From positions 85,495,143-85,559,142 of the forward strand of contig NW_026262679.1 of the NCBI RefSeq assembly GCF_021869535.1: a stretch of DNA of 64,000 nucleotides, given 5' to 3'. Source of the DNA: Mytilus californianus. Its lineage: Eukaryota; Mollusca; Bivalvia; Mytilida; Mytilidae. Shown piece after piece: positions 19,990-32,000 of this stretch. Positions within the stretch are counted from its first letter, which is position 1, and the number at the start of each line of letters is the position of its first letter. Both the position numbers and the translations under genes were made by a program. The notes beneath the pieces were generated by a model that was not told the DNA's origin, did not search any database, and worked only from the letters and a program-made list of their open reading frames with translations.

Positions 19990-20335
19990 TTTTTCAACAC
20001 TGTCTCTGATTATGGGACGGTTGAGTGCTCGCAAACATGTTTTTAACCCTGTCACAAGTCAGTGGCCTGTAATTATTTGGTGGTCATTGGCTGCTGTCTT
20101 CCATATTTGTTTTTTCGTTTATTGTTTTAACATAAATCAGGCCATTGGGTTACTCATTTGAAATGTTTATATTTTGAAATGTCTGGACTTTTTATAGCTT
20201 AATTAATATATGACATAAAAAATATAGTTGTTTACATCCACACCATTGTTATCCACCTCTTGTGGATAGTTTTCTCATTGGCAATCATACGACACCTTCT
20301 ATTCTTTTTTTTTTTTTTTTTTTTTTAGAGTGGGG
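19990..20335 (+). repeat. Mussel repeat family F, diverged copy
   Basis: Recognisable words in order: 'gggacggttgagtgctcg', 'aaacatgtttttaaccctgt', 'agtcagtggcctgtaatt', 'tctggactttttatagct', 'tctcattggcaatcatacga'. It ends in a run of about 22 T. Confidence 0.75.
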
Positions 20336-21754
20336 AGATTTTTCAATAGTTTGAATGAGTTGAATACAGATAGGCATCCAGGAAGCAGGGAACGGCGTCT
20401 TTAACTTTTTCAAGAACTCTCTGAAAATTCTATAACAGAGTATATTTATGAATAAAGGGAAATGTGAGGTATCGAGTGTCAATGAGACAGCAACCCAAAC
20501 GACTCAAAAAACCAAAAGACATAATTTTTTATTATACAGGACTATCTTAACGATATTTCAGGCCTTAAATCGCCCACAGAAACAAAATTTAGTTCATTTT
20601 CTAATATTGAATGATGTTTGATCTGTTTATAGTTCTTGCATAGGCTTAAGCTGATTACCATTTATTAAATTAAGTCAATGAGATATATCTAAGAAATGAT
20701 CTTTATAATGCTTTATTTTATATATTTCGTTTGCCATATTTTTGTCAGACGTGGTTGTGATGAAAACATACACCCTTCCCAATACAAGATTGGAGAAGTT
20801 TATGGGACTATAATGCTATACTCATGTGACTCTTGCTTGTGTAAACAGTATGCGCAGGTTGCAATAGCTTTTCCTTAAAACTTCACACCGTAGACCTTTT
20901 TTGTTCTTCGATTAGTTTTTTTTTAATATTTCTAATTTACTCACTGTTTCTTAATTATGCCATGACCCCACCAATGCATAACATATTAAATTCATGTAAT
21001 TTCTACCATGTATACAGTAGCAATTGTTTTATTTGTCTATATTAATTGTTCAAACGGAAGAGGTAAACTTCACAGAAGCATATTTCGATTCGCTTAGTGT
21101 AATCAGTAGCTATAGTGAATGAAGGAACTGTTAAAAAATGGTGCGGTTACATGTCAGTTAGGGGAGGAGGGAGGAAGGAGCCAAACATTCTAGTATACTA
21201 AATACTAATATTTATGATATGAACAAGGAGATAATTAGTTAAAAGTCAGCGGGTCAGCAACCTAACATAAAAGGTTGACATGCATAGACATCTATATTGA
21301 CTACTTGCGATATTGAAAATTTAAAGTCTATTGGAAATATCGTTTGATTTGCTAGAATTCAAAAATGGCATTAAGTGCCTGCTTAACTTCAAGGGCGTTG
21401 AAGAAAGGGACAAAATTGAATTACTTCTAAACTATTTGACTATAGAAAAGTTTTTTTTTTTGCTTTCCACTTTTAGAATCAACACCCCCCTTCTTTGTCT
21501 CAGGGAGTTGAAACCTAATAGTTTCTTAATAATTCTATAATTTATAAACAGACAATTTAAGAAAGGTTTGTTATAAATCATGTCAATACCCAAGTATTGA
21601 TTACTGATACCTTTGGGGGCTGGTAGTCCATATGCAGTGGTATCAACCCAAAATAATAAAGAAAAAATTTCAAACTGGATTGTCCTATTTTTCTGAAAAT
21701 TACATAGAGATAAATCTGAACTGTTGATCATTTTACTCTTGCTAACTGCTTTAA
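20336..21754. other. Intergenic, nothing recognised
   Basis: AT-rich, with short chance open frames (20696-20878, 21331-21540, 21432-21731) that match no family. The words 'gtgtcaatgagacagcaacc' near 20477 are a small piece of a common mussel repeat. Confidence 0.35.
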
Positions 21755-21930
21755 TTATTGAAAGTCAAGCCAAAAAGTGCATTTTACCCTAGGGCTATGT
21801 TCTTTTTTAAGCATCAGTGGCCAAGTCTTTCTAAACTAGATACTCTAAGAAGCATTCAGATAAAGTCTGGTAAATTTGGCCTTGTAGTTTCACAGGAGAT
21901 TTTTTTAAGGTTAGGGTGAAGGATGCTTAG
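21755..21930 (+). repeat. Old fragment of hairpin-cassette family 1
   Basis: It is similar to the 3' part of the family 1 copies at 49.5-50.3 and 59.1-60.2 kb: a 'gcattttaccct' module, then 'aaactagatactc', then 'gtaaatttggccttgtagtt' and 'ttcacaggagattttt'. It is diverged and has no terminal hairpins. Confidence 0.6.
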
Positions 21931-22152
21931 TGTTGTGTATTAAGCTACTTTTCAGCAGAAATTGTGTATTTTGTATGAAAATGAATGTTGTTTTTTTCGT
22001 TCAACTGATACACAATACACAATCTGTTCCTTGAACTGCTTTTTCAAATTAACATGTGACACAAGTCACACAACATACATGTACACACAATGGCCTCTAA
22101 AAACACTGCAAAGGATCTCATTTGTGAAGAGAGCACAATCTAGCACAAAAGT

Positions 22153-23014
22153 GAAAAATTCGTAAGGGTTCCACGGAACCCAGTGTCTCGCCTATACTTT
22201 TGCTGTTAATCGCAGGCTAAACAAAAATGAGGAAAAAAATTAATAAAAATATTCCTCTCTATACTATCTTTTGATTGTAAGTAGCTTCTGTCCAAGTTTG
22301 GTAAAAATCCAGGATAATTTATGAATCTAATGTATGTTTTAAAAACTTAAACTGCAGACTGTATGCAATGTTGACTGGAAAAAAAACTAAGTCCATTTAT
22401 AAGTAAAATACGGAAAAAATGGAACAAAATTTTATCAAAATTTCCTTCCAGATACTAGCTTTTGATCATAAACAAGCTTCTGTCCAAGTGTGGTACAAAT
22501 CCAGGATAGTTTAAGAAAGTTTTTAAAATTTTAAAAACTTTAACCACAGAGTGAATGTAATGTTAACTGGCAGAAAAACTAAGTCCATTTATAAGTAAAA
22601 TATGGAAAAAATGGGATTTTTTTTTTTACAAAATTTACTTCTGGATACTATCTAATGATCATAAACAAGCTTCTTTCCAAGTTTGGTAGAAATCCAGGAT
22701 AGTTTAAGAAAGTTATTAAAATTTCAAAAACTTAAACCACAGAGTGAATGTAATGTTTCCTGGCAGAAAAACTAAGTCCATTTATAAGTAAAATCCGGAA
22801 AAAATGGAATTTTTTTTTTACAAAATTTACTTTTGAATATTATCTTATGATCATAAACAAGCTTCTGTCCAAGTTTGGTAGAAATCCAGGATAGTTTAAG
22901 AAAGTTATTAAAATTTCAAAAACTTTAACCACAGAGTGAATATTTGTGGACGCCGCCGACGGAATGTAGGATTGCTATGTCTCGCTTTTTCGACAAAAGT
23001 CGAAGGCTTGACAA
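22153..23014 (+). mobile_element. Hairpin-cassette family 2, copy 1 (192-bp tandem core)
   Basis: The 5' stem-loop GGGTTCCACGGAACCC is at 22166-22181 and is followed by 'agtgtctcgcct'. The core holds three degenerate units; the word 'aagtccatttataagta' starts at 22389, 22581 and 22774, a period of 192-193 bp. Then come 'gtggacgccgccgacgg', 'tatgtctcgc' and a 3' stem-loop (TTCGAC, AAAA, GTCGAA) at about 22989-23004, ending 'gacaataaaa'. It encodes nothing. A second copy lies inside the retrotransposon at 53.3 kb. Confidence 0.8.
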
Positions 23015-23474
23015 TAAAAAAACCACAAAGGACCTAAACATGTTTTTATCCCATATGTATGCAGTGTGCATCTTTCGAAATATTAACTTGAATCCATTTA
23101 AACAATTTCTACAAGTTCATAAGTTGTGGCTATCCCTTTTGTCTCGTTGATCAGAAATAAATTAGTCATAAACTTAACTTAACCGAGTGACTGAAAAAAT
23201 AAAATCATGTGAAATACCCCTAATTTCAGAAACCTCTTTCCTGTTACTGGCATTTGCCGTCCAGATTCAAACTAGATTTAAGCGATAAGATCTAATAATT
23301 GAGCAGATACACCTGCTTGCAGAAAAAAAAAACAGTAAATGAAATACCAAAATTATTTTAAAAATGAACGTGAGAAGTATTTTTTGTTTCATAAATTAAG
23401 TGTTAAAATCAAAAAAGCTTTTGTCAAACATTACTTCATTATCATCTGGAAATAAGAAAGTTAAATGTTTAAGG
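23015..23474. other. Unassigned sequence between repeat cassettes
   Basis: AT-rich sequence with no recognised gene or repeat border. Confidence 0.3.
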
Positions 23475-24475
23475 TAACTAAGGGGCATAACTCTTGAACG
23501 GATATTCTCAAAACCATCAAAATGGACCTTGGAACAGTTTTTGATGATCCATGATATTATGTACAATTTCAAAGGATTGGGTCAAGTGGTACTATAATTA
23601 TCATCCAGAAATCAAAGAAATAACATTTGCAAAAGGCAAGCCGCAAATCTTGAACAGTAATTGTGAAAAAAATCAAAATCTAACTTGACCTGTACTTTTA
23701 TGGTCCATGACATTCTCAAATAAATTTCATTAACGAGTCTATTCATATAATATTACTATAACTTCTATCCCTTAAATATTTAGGCTTAAACAAAACTAAC
23801 AATATATTCATGTAGCTGATAACCCAGACAGCTCGTCTGGACACCAGATTTTAATGATTTTTAAAACAATATCCATGTAAACAAATTGTAAGCATATATA
23901 CATAAAAGATAATCATAAAAATCATAATTAATGAAATGCTTCTATGCTGTATTTTAAGTTAAATACCAAACAATGACAGAATCTCTATCATCAACAATCT
24001 CCCTGCCAGGAACAACCATGACAACCGACTAAAACGAGTGAACTTGGTCAAACTTCTTTAATAACTGAATTTGTAGTGGGAAAATGTTGGAAACCTGAGT
24101 CCAAAACCTAATGCTCTGAAGACCATCTCAGGAAGTGTACTTTAGAAAGTATAAAAAAATGTATAATTGTTCAGAACAAAACAATTGATAAAAATATCAA
24201 TTATATCAAACTCAGCTAAAAAATAAAAGAAGAATGTGTCTGAGGACACAATGCCCTTGCTCAAGATTGGCAATTTTAAAAATTGTAAAAAGGAGCATAA
24301 CTCTAGAAAAGTAAGTGACTCACTGCCCAAATTTGCAACTTTCCAACTGATTAAGGGGCATTACTTCTAAAAGTTAGTGCGGAAACAAAAATGGGACAAA
24401 AGGAACAACAAAAGGACATAAGGACGTCAAGGGTAACACTTAATGCCTCCTTTCCCTATGACAGGGGCATAAAAA
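23475..24475 (+). repeat. Hairpin-cassette family 6, diverged copy
   Basis: It begins near 'aaggggcataactcttg' (23480) and repeats similar wording near 24290 ('aaaggagcataactcta') and 24355 ('aaggggcattacttct'). The 3' end is a foldable segment 'atgcctcctttccctatg' plus 'acaggggcat' at 24442-24469, followed by an A-run. The 5' border is uncertain. The 3' hairpin matches the better preserved one at 45722-45740. Confidence 0.5.
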
Positions 24476-24767
24476 ACGAAAAAATTCGGAAAAGATATAT
24501 ATTTAACAACAGTGAAAGCCAAAATATACATTTCATTTTTTCTTTTATTTTAAGATTCTCCATTCTTAACTTCTGGAAGAGTTTTGACTAGACATTGACC
24601 ATTATTAATATATCTAAAAGAGTAAGGTCTTCAAATAAAAGTGGTCCATTTCAATTAATTTTCAAAGTACCAATTAAATCTAGCCACAGGGGAAAAAAAT
24701 AATAAATACCATCTGAACTATGCACTCAAAACAAAACTATACATACCAATAAACTGTTTACACAGCG
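24476..24767. other. Unassigned sequence
   Basis: No gene or element was identified in this short AT-rich stretch. Confidence 0.3.
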
Positions 24768-25409
24768 ATATGTCTCACCTATTTGTTATTTTGATAATGC
24801 AAATGTTGAAATTAAAATGACAATACTTTTACATGTTAGTTATGCAAATATTCAAAGTCAATGAACCATGACTAAAGGTACAGGGCTAAACAATCTCCAT
24901 GGAAATGAGATGTGCCAATGCTAATACAACTGCTAACCAAATACCATTGACTTTTCATAAGTCATTCCCTTTAAAGAAACCTAAACACAAACATTAACTT
25001 GTAAACTAAGCAAAAGTTTCAAAGTCAATAGACCATGACTGAAGGGGCGGGCCAAAAAATCTTCATGGAAATGAGATATGCCAATGCTTATATATACAAC
25101 TGCATACCAAATATCGTTGACCTACCACTAGTGGTTCCCCATAAACTGACCTAATCACAAACTAATACATGAAAACTAAGCAAAGTTTCAAAGTCAATAA
25201 ACCATGACTGAGGGGGCAGGGCCAAATAATCTCCATGGTAATGAGATGTGCCAATGCTAATTCAACTGCATACCAAATATTATTGACCTACCACTAGTGG
25301 TTCACCATAAACTGGACCTAATCACAAACTAATACATAGTTGATGCCGCTGCCGCCGGAAACAGCATACCTATGTCTCGCTTTTTGACTCCTTCAAGATG
25401 AGACAAAAA
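24768..25409 (+). mobile_element. Hairpin-cassette family 4 (168-bp tandem core)
   Basis: Starts with 'atatgtctcacctatttg'. The core word 'caaagtcaat' followed by 'accatgact' recurs at 24853, 25020 and 25189 (period 167-169 bp). Then come 'gccgctgccgccgg' and 'tatgtctcgc' and a 3' stem-loop in which GTCTC (25374-25378) faces GAGAC (25400-25404) with further inner pairing, ended by an A-run. No protein is encoded. No strong 5' stem-loop was found in this copy. Confidence 0.7.
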
Positions 25410-25889
25410 CCAGTTCAGTATCAATATGCATGACAAAAAAATTGTCAAGAATGGACATGAGTAGAGCTACCTGAATATATCCTTTGGTTTTAATGGTAAA
25501 AAGAGATATTTTAAAATTCAAAATAAGTTATCTATAACTTACAATCTTGTTGAAAATGGAGAATCTTTATACTATTTTTTTTTTTTTGTAAAAAATTATA
25601 AACATTTTCTCAAACATACACAAAAATTGTCTGAATCACATTCTTTACTGGTACAGTCACCGAATCATTTTCATGCAGCCACAGTTAAAGTTACCTGAAA
25701 AAGAAATATTCATTCTTAAACATATCTGTCAAAACTATGTGAAAATAATTGAAACAATATTTAATGCAAAAGAATAATTAACTGGACATTACAATTATGA
25801 TGCATATAACATTTCTTACCTAGCTTTAAAGTGACTCGTGGACATAACTTTTAGACTACCAGTCTTTGTTGGCAAAAAAGATGAAAAAC
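25410..25889. other. Unassigned sequence containing a possible minus-strand acceptor
   Basis: On the minus strand a T-rich tract ending 'tttttcag' lies just above 25695. It could be the acceptor of a terminal exon of the putative minus-strand transcript discussed at 27.6-44.9 kb. No protein similarity supports it. Confidence 0.25.
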
Positions 25890-26044
25890 AAGTCGTTGTT
25901 TGTTGTCTATCATATTTTTTGTTTGTTTATTGCTTTATCCTATATCAAGTCATTGGTTTTTCATATGAATTATTTCACATTTTGCCATGTTGGGGCCTTA
26001 TATAGCTTACAATACATAATAGGTTTTGCTCAATGTTGAAGACC
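25890..26044 (+). repeat. Family F fragment abutting a cassette
   Basis: It contains 'gtcgttgtttgttgtctatc', 'gccatgttggggcc' and 'ttgctcaatgttgaagacca', the middle module of family F. It is cut off where hairpin-cassette family 3 begins. Confidence 0.6.
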
Positions 26045-27294
26045 ACAAGAGTGCACACGCTGAAATGTATCGCCTTCTTTACTAACCATTGATTTTATTT
26101 TCAGTCCTAAATACAAAGCTTTACTACAAGTAACACACAAACTTAACATGATCCAAGAAAATGAGGTCAAGGTCAGATAAACCAAACAAGAAATAAATGT
26201 ACACCTTACAATCATTCAATAAACCAAACATAGTTGACCTATTGCTTATTGTTTCTAAGAAACAGTCTTAAACAAGAAAACTTAACATTGACCAATGAAC
26301 CATGAAATTGAGGTCAAGGTCAGATGAACCATGCCAGACAGACATGTACACCTTACAATCAATTTAGGCATTAAATATAGTTGACCTATTGCTTATAGTA
26401 TCTAAGAAACAATCTTAACCATGAAAACTTAACATTGACCAATGAACCATGAAAATGAGGTCAAGGTCAGATGATACCTGCCAGACAGACATATACACCT
26501 TACAATCCTTCCATACATCAAATATAGTTGATCTATTGCTTATAGTTGAAGAAAAACAGACCAAAACACAAAAACTTAACACTGAGAAATGAACCGTGAA
26601 AATGAGGTCAAGGTCAAATAAAACCTGTGAGACTGGCATGTACATCATAAAATATTTCCATACGCCATTTATAGTTGACCCGATATGAATGAAATATTTG
26701 CCACTGGACGTTAAGCAACCAACAATCAATCAATATAGTTGACCCATTGCATATAGTATTAGAAAAAAAGACCAAAACTCAAAAACTTAACTTTGACCAC
26801 TGAACCATGAAAATGAGGTCAAGGTCAGATGACACCTACCAGTTGGACATGTACACCTTACAATCATTCCATATACCAAATATAGTAGACCTACTGCTTA
26901 TAGTATCTGATATATGGACTTGACCACGAAAACTTAACCTTGTTCACTGATCCATGAAATGAGGTTGAGGTCAAATGAAAATTGTCTGATGGGCATGAGG
27001 ACCTTGCAAGGTACGCATATACTAAATATAGTTATCCTATTACTCATAATAAGAAAGTAACATTACAAAAAATGACTTTTTTTTCAAGTAGTCACTGAAC
27101 CATGAAAATGAGGTCAAGGACAATGGACATATGACAGACGGAAACTTCATAACATAAGGTATCTATATACAAAGTATGAAGCATCCAGGTCTTCTAGCTT
27201 CTAAAATATAAAGCTTTTAAGAAGTTAGCTAACGCGCAGCCGGATCACTATCCCTATATCGAGCTTTCTGCGACAAAAGTCGCAGGCTCGACAA
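26045..27294 (+). mobile_element. Hairpin-cassette family 3, copy 1 (147-bp tandem core)
   Basis: The 5' end reads 'acaagagtgcacacgctg' then 'aaatgtatcgcc'. The core word 'tgaggtcaagg' recurs at 26162, 26309, 26456 and 26603, exactly 147 bp apart. The next copy is at 26814, displaced by exactly the 64 bp of a small insertion. The 3' end is a long stem-loop, CGAGC-TTTC-TGCGAC-AAAA-GTCGCA-G-GCTCG (27260-27290), followed by 'acaataaaa'. Because 147 is a multiple of three, the minus strand shows long repetitive open frames (for example 26415-26729), which are by-products. Confidence 0.85.
26670..26745 (+). mobile_element. 52-bp SINE-tail insertion with 12-bp target-site duplication
   Basis: TATAGTTGACCC occurs at 26670-26681 and again at 26734-26745. 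Between them are 52 bp containing 'ttgccactggacgttaagca' and ending 'aatcaatcaa'. Subtracting the insertion restores the 147-bp spacing of the host array. It is a strongly 5'-truncated retroposed copy of a mollusc SINE or LINE 3' end; the same tail is at 47380-47439 and near 63900. Confidence 0.85.
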
Positions 27295-27319
27295 TAAAAT
27301 GGCATTCTATAGTTGCTAA

Positions 27320-27395
27320 CATCATTGTCATGTGGTTTCTGGTTGATTAATGTCTCATTGGCAATCATACTACATTTCTTAATTTCTATATAGTG
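27320..27395 (+). repeat. Family F tail module
   Basis: It contains 'tgtggtttctggttgattaa' and 'tgtctcattggcaatcatac', the 3' module only. Confidence 0.6.
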
Positions 27396-27570
27396 GCATT
27401 AATTTAGATAAAAAAAAAAACAGAGAGAAGTTATCCAAAATTCAAATCTTTGACTTCCCTTATTTGTATCTTGATACCCCCTTCCAAATTATACATACAC
27501 TTATAACATGAAAAATTCTAGTGACATGCTCTAAGTTGAATAGTTCATAAATCTATGTACTGATTCTTAC

Positions 27571-27621
27571 CATAAAAGTCCGCTCCAATGGCCATTCCCA
27601 ACCTCAATCCTTACGGACAAG
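27571..27621 (-). other. Putative 51-nt minus-strand exon
   Basis: Read on the minus strand it follows a pyrimidine-rich tract ending 'catcacag' and is followed by the donor 'gtaagaat'. One frame is open through the segment (LSVRIEVGNGHWSGLL). No protein family is recognised, and joining it to the neighbouring candidates does not give one long frame, so it may be non-coding or chance. Confidence 0.3.
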
Positions 27622-27955
27622 CTGTGATGTTAACAAGAAATATAAAATGCCTCATCAAAAATTGTTTAAACTGATCATTGTTGGTATACTTATATATATT
27701 TAATATAAATACTGGTAGTCTATAAATGTGTAATAGATGTTGGGAACATGTGGATTAGACAGCTATCCAGCAACACAGCAAACTTTTATGTAATTACATC
27801 AGATCCTAAAATTAACTTATAGACTGGTACTGATAAATGAGAGAGTAGACCTGACCAACTCCTAAAAGCCTAGAGAGAACTTTCCAAAGAAATTTTATAA
27901 TACATTTGGGTTTTTTTTTTTCTCTTCAAAACTGGAATAACATTCTGGTACTTAC

Positions 27956-28025
27956 CTTCCTTTTAGATGTATTAGACCCCAAAGTCTTATTCCCAACACC
28001 ATGAAAAACGTGTCACAGAAAGAAC
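27956..28025 (-). other. Putative 70-nt minus-strand exon
   Basis: The minus strand shows an acceptor 'ctttttag', 70 nt with one open frame (SFCDTFFMVLGIRLWGLIHL), and a strong donor 'gtaagtacc'. It joins in an open frame to the 27571-27621 candidate. The function is unknown. Confidence 0.3.
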
Positions 28026-28864
28026 CTAAAAAGTAATTAAAATGGATACATTATTATATATATTTTTATATATCCATTTGTCAACATAAACATTTACTAA
28101 ATATTGTTTTGATTTCTTACTACATGTTCACAATAGTATAACATCAACACCTAAGTTTGTAAAATTAATATAAAAATGGAAAAAAAAGGAGGTCAAAGAA
28201 TAATGATTTGAATTTCAACTGCATTAAAATCTGCATATTTTACAGAGTTATCTCCCACTGAATTAACAAATCTTGGTGTTTATTGAATTTGTCTCCCCTT
28301 GGAAGTTCTATTCCAATCTCAGGATTTAGTATTTCTATTTTAATAGAAAATCATGTTAATATACTGGGTACACGTATCTTTAAATATTAAACTGGTAAAA
28401 TAATTCTCCGTAGGGTGCTTGATGTTTTTGCAACTTTTAGTTTTCAGTTTTCTGACTTGGAAAATATATTCTCACCCTTCACATGGCTACTGTTAGAAAA
28501 ACATTAATAATGTCTAATACAGTTATTTTTTAATTGTTTTTTCTGTAAATATCCTGATAAGAATTCAACTGGCCAATGTACATGTAATGGTGTATAATAT
28601 CATACCATTAGTCTTTGCAGGTATTTAAGTTGATTTCTTCTGTGTGTTTTTTCCCATTGAAATCAATAGTCAATACCATATTTTATTTCTTTAAGACAAA
28701 CAATTACACATATAGGACATATAAAGACCATCAGAAATAATAAATACAGTGTTGTAACCTATATATCTCCGTAAGAACTCTGTAATGGAAACAAATAATA
28801 AAGATAAGTGATGTTTGAAAAATTGTTTTCACTTCTATCAAAGCAGGCTCTCTTAAAACCTTAC

Positions 28865-28881
28865 CTTAGATTTAGCTTCAT
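28865..28881 (-). other. Putative 17-nt minus-strand microexon
   Basis: The minus strand reads a T-rich tract ending 'attacag', then 17 nt (ATGAAGCTAAATCTAAG), then 'gtaagg'. The splice signals are good but the frame does not agree with the downstream candidate exon, so confidence is low. Confidence 0.2.
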
Positions 28882-29059
28882 CTGTAATAAAAATAAAATA
28901 TAGAGTATAGAGTTACGGAAATCTATATGCCACTCTCCCTGGTCTGTTAGCCATATTCAGGGTCGACGACTGAAACATCCTCTCTAAGCTGAATCAGCAA
29001 AAATCCAAAATTACAAATTAAACATGTGAGTGATCTATGAAATGAAATATAAATATATA

Positions 29060-32000
29060 TACTACATGGTCCTCAAATAGTCAAAAAATATCAAGACCTA
29101 AGAGCTACGGTTCCGCAGCTACCTTACCATCAATTCTTTGAAGTAACCTATATAAAAAATAAATATATATACATCCATATACATGAAAATATATAAAATG
29201 AAATAGATCAACCAACCTTACTATTAGCTGCGGAACCATAGCTCTTAGGTCCTTATATTTATTGAACATAGATGGTCCTCAAATAGTCAAAAAATATCAT
29301 AAAGACCTAAGAGCTACGGTTTCGCAGCTACCTTACCATCAATTCTTTGAAGTAACCTATATAAAAAATAAATACATATATAACCATACACATGAAAATA
29401 TATAAAATGAAATAGATCAACCAACCTTACTATTTATAGCTGCGGAACCATAGCTCTTCTGTCCTTATGATATTTATTGAACATAGATGTTCCTCAAATA
29501 GTCAAAAAATATCATAAAGACCTAGGAGCTACAGTTCCGCAGCTACCTTACCATCAATTCTTTGAAGTAATCTATATAAAATATAAATATATATACAACC
29601 ATACACATGAAAATATATAAAATGAAATAGATCAATCAACCTTACTATTTATAGCTGCGGAACCATAGCTCTTAGGTCCTTATGATATTTATTGAACACA
29701 GATGATCCTCAAATAGTCAAAAAATATCAAGAAGACCTAAGAGCTACGGTTCCGCAGCTACCTTACCATCAATTCTTTGAAGAAACCTATATAAAAAAAT
29801 AAATAAATATACAACCATACACATGAAAATATATAAAATGAAATAGATGAACCAACCTTACTATTTATAGCTGCAGAACCATAGCTCTTAGGTCCTTATG
29901 ATATTTATTGAACACAGATGATCCTCAAATAGTCAAAAAATATCAAGAAGACCTAAGAGCTACGGTTTCGCAGCTACCTTACCATCAATTCTTTGAAGTA
30001 ACCTATATAAAAAAATAAATAAATATACAACCATACACATGAAAATATATAAAATGAAATAGATGAACCAACCTTACTATTTATAGCTGCAGAACCATAG
30101 CTCTTAGGTCCTTATGATATTTATTGAACACAGATGATCCTCAAATAGTCAAAAAATATCAAGAAGACCTAAGAGCTATGGTTCCGCAGCTACCTTACCA
30201 TCAATTCTTTGAAGTAACCTATATAAAAAAATAAATAAATATACAACCATACACATGAAAATATATAAAACGAAATAGATGAACCAACCTAACTATTTAT
30301 AGCTGCGGAACCATAGCTCTTAGGTCCTTATGATATTTATTGAACACAGATGATCCTCAAATAGTCAAAAAATATCAAGAAGACCTAAGAGCTACGGTTC
30401 CGCAGCTACCTTACCATCAATTCTTTGAAGTAACCTATATAAAAAAATAAATAAATATACAACCATACACATGAAAATATATAAAATGAAAAAGATCAAC
30501 CAACCTTACTGTTTAAGCTGAAAACTGTAGCTCTTAGGTCCTTATGATATTTATTGAACATACATGGTCCTCAAATAGTCAAAAAATATCATAAAGACCT
30601 AAGAGCTACGGTTCCGCAGCTACCTTACCATCAATTCTTTGAAGTAACCTATATAAAAAATAAATATATATACAACCATACACATGAAAATATATAAAAT
30701 GAAATATATCAACCAACCTTACTATTTAAACTGCAAACTGTAGCTCTTAGGTCCTTATGATATTTATTGAACATAGATGGTCCTCAAATAGTCAAAAAAA
30801 TATCAAAAGACCTAAGAGCTACGGTTCTGCAGCTACCTTACCATCAAATCTTTGAAGTAACCTATATAAAAAATAAATATATATACAACCATACACATGA
30901 AAATATATAAAATGAAATGGATCAACCAACCTTACTATTTATAGCTGCGGAACCATAGCTCTTAGGTCCTTATGATATTTATTGAACACAGATGATCCTC
31001 AAATAGTCAAAAAATATCATAAAGACCTAAGAGCTACGGTTTCACAGCTACCTTACCATCAATTCTTTGAAGTAATCTATATAAAAAAATAAATAAATAT
31101 ACAACCATACACATGAAAATATATAAAATGAAATAGATGAACCAACCTTACTATTTATAGCTGCAGAACCATAGCTCTTAGGTCCTTATGATATTTATTG
31201 AACACAGATGATCCTCAAATAGTCAAAAAATATCAAGAAGACCTAAGAGCTACGGTTCCGCAGCTACCTTACCATCAATTCTTTGAAGTAACCTATATAA
31301 AAAAATAAATAAATATACAACCATACACATGAAAATATATAAAATGAAATAGATGAACCAACCTTACTATTTATAGCTGCGGAACCATAGCTCTTAGGTC
31401 CTTATGATATTTATTGAACACAGATGATCCTCAAATAGTCAAAAAATATCAAGAAGACCTAAGAGCTACGGTTCCGCAGCTACCTTACCATCAATTCTTT
31501 GAAGTAACCTATATAAAAAAATAAATAAATATACAACCATACACATGAAAATATATAAAATGAAATAGATCAACCAACCTTACTATTTAAGCTGAAAACT
31601 GTAGCTCTTAGGTCCTTATGATATTTATTGAACATACATGGTCCTCAAATAGTCAAAAAATATCATAAAGACCTAAGAGCTACGGTTCCGCAGCTACCTT
31701 ACCATCAATTCTTTGAAGTAACCTATATAAAAAATAAATATTTATACAACCATACACATGAAAATATATAAAATGAAATATATCAACCAACCTTACTATT
31801 TAAGCTGCAAACTGTAGCTCTTAGGTCCTTATGATATTTATTGAACATAGATGGTCCTCAAATAGTCAAAAAATATCAAAAGACCTAAGAGCTACGGTTC
31901 TGCAGCTACCTTACCATCAATTCTTTGAAGTAACCTATATAAAAAATAAATATATATACAACCATACACATGAAAATATATAAAATGAAATGGATCAACC

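Larger units (their letters stand above)
27396..29059. other. Low-repeat region left of the satellite
   Basis: Apart from the three candidate minus-strand exons, this region has no recognised gene or repeat. It is one of the few stretches in the right half of the window without an obvious repeat family. Confidence 0.35.
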
